DNA of 64,000 nt from Chloranthus sessilifolius (Eukaryota > Streptophyta > Magnoliopsida > Chloranthales > Chloranthaceae): assembly GCA_021018995.1 (NCBI GenBank), contig CM037592.1, positions 76,573,301 to 76,637,300 of the forward strand. Direction: 5' to 3'. Positions within the stretch are counted from its first letter, which is position 1. Each line of letters starts with the position of its first letter. The translations under genes were made by a program, and so were the position numbers. Under the pieces are notes generated by a model that saw only the letters and a program-made list of their open reading frames with translations, was not told where the DNA came from and made no database searches. Of this stretch, positions 56,700 to 64,000 are shown piece after piece.

Positions 56700-58094
56700 T
56701 GACGTTCGCCTTGCCTGGGTGATACTGAATGGAGCAATCGTAATCCTTAAGAAATTTGATACATCTTTGTTGCCCCATATTTAATTCCTTTTGTGTAAAT
56801 AGGTACCTGAGGCTCTTGTGAACTATGAAGATCTCAAAGGTGTCTCCATATAGTTAATGTCTCTATATTTTCAACGCAAAGATCACTACTGCTAATTTCA
56901 AATCATGCGTTGGATTATTTTTTTCATGGTCCTTATGCTGTCTTGACCCATAAGCAATAACTTTTTGTTTTGGTTGAGCACACAACCTAAGCCACTGTGC
57001 GATGCATCATTCTGCACAATGAAACCCCCACTCCCTGATGGAATGGCTAACACTGGCACTGAGGTCAATCTCTTCTTGAGTTCTTGAAAATCTTCTCACA
57101 CTCTTCCATCCACTAAAACTTAACATTTTTTCTTGTAAGCCTCGTGGGTGGTCCTGAAATCTTTGAGAATCCTTCCACAAATCTTCTATAATATCCAACT
57201 AAACCGAGATAACTACAAATCTCAGTCACAATCTTTGGTTGTTTCCATTCTACTACAACCTTGATCTTTGTTAGATCCACCGTGACACCTGCCTTAGAAA
57301 CAACGTGTCCCGAGAAGCTCACTTGCTCTAGCTAAAATTCACACTTGCTAAGCTTCACATATAGCTGGTGTTCAAGTAGTGTCTGTAGAGCTATCCTTAG
57401 ATGCTGCTCATGTTCTTCCCTAGACTTTGAGTAGAGGAGAACATCATCCACGAACACAACCCCACAAGTATCGAGATGTGGTTTGAACACCTGATTCATG
57501 AGATCCATAAATGAAGTCGGTGCGTTAGTCAAGCCGAAAGGCATTACCAAGAACTTGTAATGCCCATATCGAGTTCTGAATGCCTTCTTCTGAATATCCT
57601 TGACTTTGACCCTTCATTGATGGTAATCAGATCTCAAGTCGATCTTTGAAAAGAACCTTACCCGTTGTAACTGATCAAACAAATCATCGATTTTGGGTAA
57701 AGGATATTAGTTCTTGATGGCCAACTTATTCAAATGACGATAGTCGACGCATAACCTCATCAACCCGCCCTTCTTAACAAATAAGACTGGTGCTATCCAA
57801 GGAGACACACTAGGTCTTATGAAGCCTTTATGAAGCCTTTATCTAAGAGTTCCTGCAACTGATCCTTTAATTCTTTTAACTCTGCTTGAGCAATCCGATA
57901 TGGCACTTTAGATACTAGCTCTGTGCTTGGTGCTAAATCAATAGCGAACTCCACCTCTTGATTTGGTGGCAATCCTGGCAGCTCATCTGGGAACACATCC
58001 TGAAACTCACAAGCAATCGAAATATTAGTTATGACATTCTTCTCTTCCTATTCCTCTTGTAGAAAAGTAAGGTATCTACTGCATCCATTCCTCA
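56700..58094 (-). pseudogene. Reverse transcriptase and RNase H of element E
   Basis: On the - strand it reads [20 protein letters not shown], then [13 protein letters not shown] (RT active site with FVDD), [26 protein letters not shown] and SYLGLVGYYRRFVEGFSKIS. RNase H remnants follow at 57000-56700 in broken frames. The order and text fit Tekay. Confidence 0.85.
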
Positions 58095-58451
58095 TCAATA
58101 GTTCTGCTCGTATTGCGTGCCTAAAAATCTAAATGACTTACCCCCATTGGGGTGAAATGTGATTATCTTTCTTCGGCAATCGACACTCGCATTATGAGTG
58201 GACAACCAGTCCATGCCAAGGATTCTGTAGAATCCTTGCATATCGAACAAAATCAGGTCAACCTTTGATTCATGATCTGTATAATCCTTGATAGCGACGA
58301 CAATTGATCTACACATCGTAGCAGTGCTAACAAAATTCCCCGTAGGAAGTGACACTACCAATATAAACTCTAATGGCTCGGGAAAAACTTTTAACTTCAC
58401 CACAAATTGAGTTGTTATGAACGAATGGATAGACCCTGAGTCAATAAGCAC
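58095..58451 (-). CDS. Aspartic protease of element E
   Basis: An open frame of 118 codons reads MLIDSGSIHSFITTQFVVKL, then LILFDMQGFYRILGMDWLST and NASVDCRRKIITF. The active-site DSG and the ILGMDWL end signature are intact. In a working element it would be part of a Gag-Pol polyprotein and cleave it. This is the only complete protease in the window. Gag and RT around it are broken, so it is not expected to be expressed as a working unit. Confidence 0.85.
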   Translation of the reverse strand: MLIDSGSIHSFITTQFVVKLKVFPEPLEFILVVSLPTGNFVSTATMCRSIVVAIKDYTDHESKVDLILFDMQGFYRILGMDWLSTHNASVDCRRKIITFHPNGGKSFRFLGTQYEQNY

Positions 58452-58689
58452 TCATGCTTCATAGCAATAGAAATCACTTTCCTTGTACATTTGTAACACA
58501 CCTAGGTTTCACACATTTTATCTAATTAGATTGATATAGAAAAATCATGTCATTCTAAAGTAGCAATAAAAAAAACTATCTACTATTACGCACCTTCTTC
58601 ATCTAAAACTTCAGCGAATAAAATATCAAATTTAAATGTGCATTTATACCTTGGATTACATCCTTGTTGGCATCCTGCGCCGTAACGGC

Positions 58690-59940
58690 ATACGCACACC
58701 CCTAAATTATAGGTCTCGTGGCCTGTATGGGCCTTGGCATAGCAGCTGATGTCGTCCTCTCCTTCCTCAATTTTGGGCAATCCATGATCATATGCCCAAT
58801 CTTACTGCATTTGAAGCATCCTCCCATGCCCCGTCTGTAGTCTGTGGTCTTGTGAAACTTGCCACATCGAGCACATGTCTCCACTAAAGTGGATGATGCA
58901 GCCCTTGAAAACCCCTGGGTAACTGATACTCCTGTAGCAGTAGCAGGGCCATCTGAACAGAAAGGTCTAACTACAATAGACATAGGTAGCCTAGAATAAG
59001 CGGTCTGGGCAGGTTGCCTTGGGACAGGTGCAATAAATCTTGACTTTTTGTTTACTGATTCATAATTATCTGGTCTCCCTTGACCTGCTTTGCCCATATT
59101 CTGTTGGTCCCTTCTTTTATACATATCCTCTATATCTTTCTCAGCAACCAGCGCCTTACCCATCACAGCTCTGTAAGTCTCCAACTCTAGCACGAAGATT
59201 CTATCACGTATAATCAGCCTAAAGTCTCTTTCAAATTTATTGTCCTTCATTAATTTGGTGGCCACGTAGTCCGGAGCAAACCTTGATAACCTTGTGAACT
59301 CTGTCCCATACTCTCGTACGGACATCCCTTCTTGCTCTAACATCAAGAACTTTGCTGCCATCTAATTCCTCACCTGCCTTGGAAAATATTCCTTGTTGAA
59401 CACTTCAACAAATTCTTCCTGAGTCCATAGCCCATCCAGATTTTCTTGCTCTCTCATCCTCAATACCGACTTCCACCAAGGGTCGACTTCCCCCTCAAGT
59501 TGAAAGGAAGCGTAACTCATTTTTTCATCCTCAGTACACGGTAATCTCTAAAGAAGTTTATCAATTTGGTTCAGCCATTTTTCTGCTTCAAAATGGATCA
59601 GTCTGACCATAAAAACTAGGAGGTCTCAAGCTCCTACACTCAAAAAAGGTTGATGGCATAGGTGGAGTCATAGGTGGAGGAAGTGACTAATGGTGATTGA
59701 TATTCTGAGCAGCTACCAACGCCGTCTGTTGAGCCATAGCATTAGCGACGACTTCCATGGCCTATGCCATTCTCAGTCTTTCTTCTCCCTCATGATCTCT
59801 TTCTTCCGAAATTACGCTTCCGAAATTGTTCTCTCTCTAAGTGGAACCCTATTTGAACTAGTGGGAATCTTGTCCCCACTTCTCAAGTTCCGTCCACGAC
59901 CGCCTCTCGGTCTATCTCTACCTCTTCCTCTAGAGGACAT
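58690..59940 (-). pseudogene. gag: gag of element E (broken)
   Basis: The start at 59940 gives MSSRGRGRDRPRGGRGRN, an arginine/glycine-rich N-terminus. After stops near 59810-59650, the capsid-like region reads MSYASFQLEGEVDPWWKSVL and GMSVREYGTEFTRLSRFAPD. The zinc region has one damaged knuckle (CARCGKFHKTTDY, last Cys to Tyr) and one intact (CFKCSKIGHMIMDC). The 219-codon open part is 59361-58702. Confidence 0.88.
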
Positions 59941-60053
59941 AACACTTAGCAAACATGAAATAAAGTTTCATTACCAGAAGGTCTCTATATTATGATAGAA
60001 TCTTAAATATATGATCTACATCTAAGGGTTGTCAAAAATCTCTAAAGCTAAAA

Positions 60054-60066
60054 CTTTGATACCAAC
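60054..60066 (-). other. Primer binding site of element E, tRNA-iMet type
   Basis: On the - strand GTTGGTATCAAAG directly follows the LTR end GGATTGGCACA. It is the same class as element A (5172-5183). Confidence 0.85.
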
Positions 60067-61386
60067 TGTGCCAATCCAGACTTCTCAATCCCGCGCAGTT
60101 GGACCACCAATAAGGCGATCACCGAATTATTGAACACTTGGTACTTCCACATAAGGAAGAAATGAAAGTAGTTATTTCTAACTAAACAAATAGAGTCATC
60201 ATAGGGAAACAAGAAATCTCCATTTCTATATAAGTAAGACAAAATGACGGTTCTAATCCTATACAAAACTATATGGGCATAAGAACCGAAATGAACCACT
60301 GGTGATGGCTGACCATCATCGAAACATGGTTCACAAAACAATGTATATGATAATTATATGAGTTCTGAATTTCTAAGAAAACTAGTTGAACATACCAAGC
60401 CTAATCCACGCAAACCACAAAAACCTAATCTAACTAGTCTCCCAAACTAATAGAGAAACTCCTCTGGAGATGGCTCAGCCTCCTCCTCAGGAATTTACTC
60501 TGAGTCCTCTAAATCCAGATCCTCAGTACCAGCATCTACACATGTACCTATGATGTATAGTCGAGGGATGAGCAAACATCGTAAGCTCAATAGGGAAGCA
60601 TCAATAGCATGTGTATTATCACATCACACATATATTTAATGACATAAATCGAACATGCTTTTCAAATAAAGACTCACAATTTAAAGGTATTTAAATTGAC
60701 GTAAAACTAATATCAAATGTAGATTTCAAAGCTCATTCATATGATTTCCAAAATTTATTCCCATCACAAAACAAAAACTTAATTTGATTACTTAAATACA
60801 ATCTCGGGCATATATAGCATCGAGAGCCACACATATACCGATGGGAATCCCAACCATCATCGTCCAATGAACTATTTTCATGATGCCCAAGCCCTTTCGT
60901 ATATCCCGCCATCCTAGAGCACAAGGGATTCGTTCCATATGAACATTAAATCAAAGTGCAAAGCCTAAGTTATAGTTTATCTCCGTGAAATGTGGTACTT
61001 TATAACTAGATTTTGAGTTTGGAAATCTCGAAGTTCACACACACACATGTACCCATCTTACGTGGTTCACACACACACATTTTCTTATTTTGAATCCGTA
61101 TACCAAGCTCATGCTCATTAGAAAACACAATTCACAAATAACACAGTTCATTCATCATGTCACATCATTCATCTAGTTGTATCAAATGCACATGGTAAGA
61201 AATTTTCCCTACCTCCACTTGAAGGTAAAATGAAGGTTTCTTCTTCCCAAGGTACCCTCCTATCACGCTCACATGATTACACCTAGAACAACCATTTATA
61301 TTCTATATGTCAAAAGAGATGCAAAACGGGAAGTCTTAAAGTCTCCCAAAGTTCATTTTACCAAAAATAGCAAGCGCTAAGAAACA
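60067..61386 (-). repeat. 5' LTR of element E, truncated by D-plus
   Basis: It aligns with 50726-52085 of the 3' LTR (TCCATTTCTATATAAGTAAG, CTCCTCTGGAGRTGGCTCAG and TTATATTCTATATGTCAAAA in order). It stops at 61386, just before the CGATCG array would begin, where the D-plus LTR starts. AAACA (61382-61386) could be one target-duplication copy; the other is outside the window. Confidence 0.88.
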
Positions 61387-63859
61387 TATTAAGACCTGAA
61401 AAGTAACACTTTTCATCCCTTAACTTAGTCTCTGTTAGACCCTTAGTCATTTAATAAATGTGTGTTAAGCTCATTTTGTAGGTAATAAGCAGTAGTTGCA
61501 GATAAGGCCCTAACCCTGCTAAGAAGCCTACTTTTGCACCAAAACTCCAAGCAACTGGTAGCCCATTCACAAAGGAAAGAAACACCAAGGTAGGACACAC
61601 TTGGATGTACACATTGAATGCCCAAGTAGGCCCCAGAAGTTCCTCAGAAGAAAGGAAGTTGGACCCAGACAGAGAACTTGACTGCAGCATAGGCAAAGCA
61701 TAGCAACAAGTCAAGAAGTGAGCCTCGCGCAGATGTCGCAGGGTTCAATTGATTCAGAGAAGAATGCTTCACACAGTTGTCGTGGGTTTCTCAAGGAAGT
61801 ACACCAACTGCTCGCGCTGTTCTCACGCAGATTAATTATGGAAGTGCTCAAGAAGAAGACTTTGCACAGTTCTTGTGAGGCTCAGTTGAAAGCACTCGTG
61901 CAGCTCAAGAGGGGAGCATTTAATCCTCACGCGATCCGCTGAGGAGAGAGAGCTCCAGGCACTTCGGCGTGCAGCTGTCGAGCAGTGGCCACGGGATGTA
62001 GATCTCTAAGGAACTGCTCACGCAATCCAGAGGCCTATGCACATTGCTTCTTCGCAGGGATCCCCACGAGATTCACTAAAGAATGAACTATGCGCGCAAT
62101 TCTCGCACCATTCAAATGGAAAGCGTAATCCCACGATGACCAAACTATCTATCCCGTGACTGCAAGAGCTTCAAGTCAATTCAATCCCGTGACGACAACT
62201 CTATCACGCGACAAGACCTGGAAATCCTTGCTACCTAGCGAGCCTCGGGATCTTAACTTTCCCCCACTTCTGTAGGGGCAATCTGGGAACTCTCAGCAAC
62301 TAGGGCATGCACTCCAATGCTCCAATCTTCGTGCATGCGCCCAGAGGCATCCAAGAAACAGAAATGGGCCACGTTTGCATCGTTAAAATTAGGGTTTTCC
62401 TAACCCTAATGCTCCCACAGCCGACTGCTATATAAGCCTAAGCCTAGTTTAGGTTTAGGGGAGTTGATCTTCTTAAATCGACTGTAGAGTTCCAGTAGGC
62501 TAAGGTTAGGGTTTAGACAACTTCTTTTTCCTTTTTCTTCTCTCCATAGCCTAGCACTTGCAGGCTATGCCTTTGTATGTTTATTTGGAATAGTTTTAAT
62601 GAAGTTTTATAATAGGATGTTATACATGTATGGGATTGATGTTTGAGGGTTGTTCTATACAAGGTTACTGCCTGGAGATCCTCCATTGCTAAGTTGTATT
62701 GTAAGCAATGGACGATTGTTTTTAAGGATTTATTAAATCCAAGTGACCTGTGTGTCCAGGCTAGGCACATTGCAGGCCTATGCCCCACCACTAAATCTGA
62801 ATCCCCATGGGAGCTTGAGCTGGTAGCCTTGTGAACATGGTGGTGGTAGCAATCTACTTGTTCTGTCTCAAACCTCTGTGAGGAGGATAGCCTTTGTGGA
62901 TAGTCTGTGACCATTTGAGTGGACAGGTTATAGCCCTAGGGTGAGGCCAATCGACAGATCTAAGACAGATTCTTCTTCTCTGTACTTGTGCTTGTAGCCC
63001 TGTGAGAGATTGTGCAGAGACAGACGCCCCTGTATTTGTATAGACCCACCATCAGATGGCAGATCTAATCTAGTTGTAGAGATTGTAGGTTTGTGACTGG
63101 ATCACTGCTGTCTCTCTAAAGCAGTGAATAGCTAGATCTAAAGCTAGTACTCAAACTCTTGCTGGTCCTGTGTGTCCAGGCTAGTGCACATTGCAGGCCT
63201 ATGCCCCACACACAGAACTTTAGAGGTTGAGGTTCCTATGGATTCTTGAGCTAGTAGCCTGGATGAAGTGCCTACAATGATAAACATGTTTTGACTCATC
63301 TATAGACTGTGGTTCCCCTATTGGATAGTCTGTGACCATTTGAGTGGACAGGTTATAGCCATAAGGGATTGGATCATGGCACAGGGGTGAGTTGGATCCT
63401 TTCTCCACTTTGGTGATAATGTAGCCATTGGACAGGACTTCTATAGCAGCAGATCTGAGTCTGAGTTATAAAACCCATCAGATCTGTACCCAATAGCTTA
63501 CTTCTCACCCTTTTTATATTTATTTTCTCTCACTCCATCATTCTTTTCAACCATTTCTGTAGTTTAGGCATTAGGTTACCATAGGATTTAAACAATAGTG
63601 ACCTTAAATCCCCTTCCATTTAGGATTGCCAGATCTGTAGTCAGATCTGGAGGGCCTACTAAAGATGGCTCCCTTGGAGCTTTAGACCATTTTCCCTGTG
63701 GGACAAACTCTTACGTATCAAAACTTGCTACAAAGGACCTTGTATCTTGCAGGTCTAGGCTATTTTAGTTGTGCTGAATCCACCCTCTATCTTTCTTTGA
63801 TTTTTATTTTTTTACTCTTATCATTTCACAATAAATCAGCACACTAGAAGTCAACAACA
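61387..63859 (+). repeat. 5' LTR of D-plus
   Basis: It runs from TATTAAGACCTG (terminal TG changed to TA) to AGTCAACAACA, 2473 bases. It has the CGCG array (61715-62250), the TATA box CTATATAAG (62428-62436) and two hairpins of the CTGTGACCATTTGAGTGGACAG form (about 62900-62925 and 63328-63353). It aligns with the D-minus LTR 13836-16272. Confidence 0.9.
61715..62250 (+). repeat. CGCG-core motif array in the D-plus LTR
   Basis: CCTCGCGCAG, TGCTCGCGCTG, TCACGCAGATT, CTCACGCGATCCG, CACGCAATCC, TGCGCGCAATTCTCGCACC and ATCACGCGACAAG, spaced 20-45 bases apart. It is more decayed than the D-minus array, with CG often turned into CA or TG. Confidence 0.75.
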
Positions 63860-63865
63860 AGTTTT

Positions 63866-63883
63866 TGGTGCCATTGCCAAGGA
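63866..63883 (+). other. Primer binding site of D-plus, tRNA-Asp type
   Basis: TGGTGCCATTGCCAAGGA stands seven bases after the LTR end. It differs from the Athila site TGGCGCCGTTGCCGGGGA by four transitions. Confidence 0.85.
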
Positions 63884-64000
63884 ATTTTAATCTATTAGTA
63901 GACCCAAGATTTTTGTATTTTTTTTATTCTTTGGTAGCTGTGCTTGTGAATAATTGATACTGCTGATTTACACTTGAAATTTTTCTTTGCAGATCTGGAC

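Larger units (their letters stand above)
50726..61386 (-). mobile_element. Tekay/Del-like element E with an extra ORF
   Basis: On the - strand: 5' LTR (to 60067, its start cut off at 61386 by D-plus), iMet-type primer site, gag, protease, RT, integrase with Tekay C-terminus, an extra ORF with its own repeat array, a polypurine tract, and the 3' LTR (52953-50726). Comparing the two LTRs by eye shows roughly one change in ten bases plus a deletion of about 50 bases near 60900, so it is old. Confidence 0.9.
61387..64000 (+). mobile_element. Athila-like element D-plus, 5' end only
   Basis: The 5' LTR (61387-63859), the Asp-type primer site and 117 bases of leader are present before the window ends. 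It is the same family as D-minus, opposite strand. It is inserted in the LTR of element E. Gag and pol would lie to the right. Confidence 0.88.

Noticed and set aside
63866-63883. tRNA gene fragments
   Set aside because: These and the other tRNA-like words are primer sites next to LTR ends; no cloverleaf or box A/B pair was seen.

Overview
The window is plant nuclear DNA made almost entirely of nested, decayed LTR retrotransposons. I see no host gene, tRNA, rRNA or CRISPR array. The plant origin is shown by Ty3/gypsy lineages known only from plants: Tekay/Del-like, Athila-like and Tat/Ogre-like. It is also shown by plant-only protein families in the extra ORFs, by primer sites of the iMet, Asp and Arg tRNA types, and by long AT-rich LTRs of 1.5-3.2 kb. 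The species cannot be named from this sequence.

Layout from left to right. (A) 4-7031, + strand: 5' half of a Tekay-like element (LTR, primer site, gag, protease), with an Athila-like solo LTR at 1507-4293 nested in its LTR. (B) 7031-13835: a mosaic of a spliced-gene remnant (+), a Tat LTR fragment (+), a broken plant-mobile-domain-like gene (-) and two related promoter-like units (-). (C) 13836-25499, - strand: 3' two-thirds of an autonomous Athila-like element, called D-minus here, with pol, a long env-position ORF2, a small ORF3 and the 3' LTR. (D) 25526-47059, - strand: a Tat/Ogre-like element, Tat-1 (5' LTR, gag, protease with G-patch, RT, two RNase H domains, integrase). Its integrase is split by a complete + strand non-autonomous Athila-like element with two 3.2 kb LTRs at 27327-36801, flanked by a 5 bp target duplication. 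(E) 47060-49016: leader and LTR piece of an older Tat element, Tat-2. (F) 49017-50725: unassigned relic. (G) 50726-61386, - strand: Tekay-like element E with gag, PR, RT, IN, a captured or extra ORF and both LTRs. Its 5' LTR is cut by (H) 61387-64000, + strand: the 5' LTR and primer site of another Athila-like element, D-plus, which runs off the window.

The most interesting pattern crosses these families. Each family carries its own array of short CG-containing palindromic motifs in the LTR: TCGA-core in the 3.2 kb family, CGCG-core in D, CGATCG-core in E, GGCGCAAC-type in Tat. In D and E the same motif array recurs inside the element, just upstream of the extra env-position ORFs, and is followed by a TATA box and leader. 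In Tat it recurs in the leader before gag. Tat-1 and Tat-2 have different motifs that have changed symmetrically in both arms. This looks like element-specific regulatory DNA recognised by a symmetrical factor, possibly encoded by the extra ORFs. The function is inference; the arrays themselves are visible in the sequence.

Nearly all coding regions contain stops and frameshifts, so most features are pseudogenes. The D-minus integrase is the best preserved enzyme and keeps all three catalytic acidic residues.
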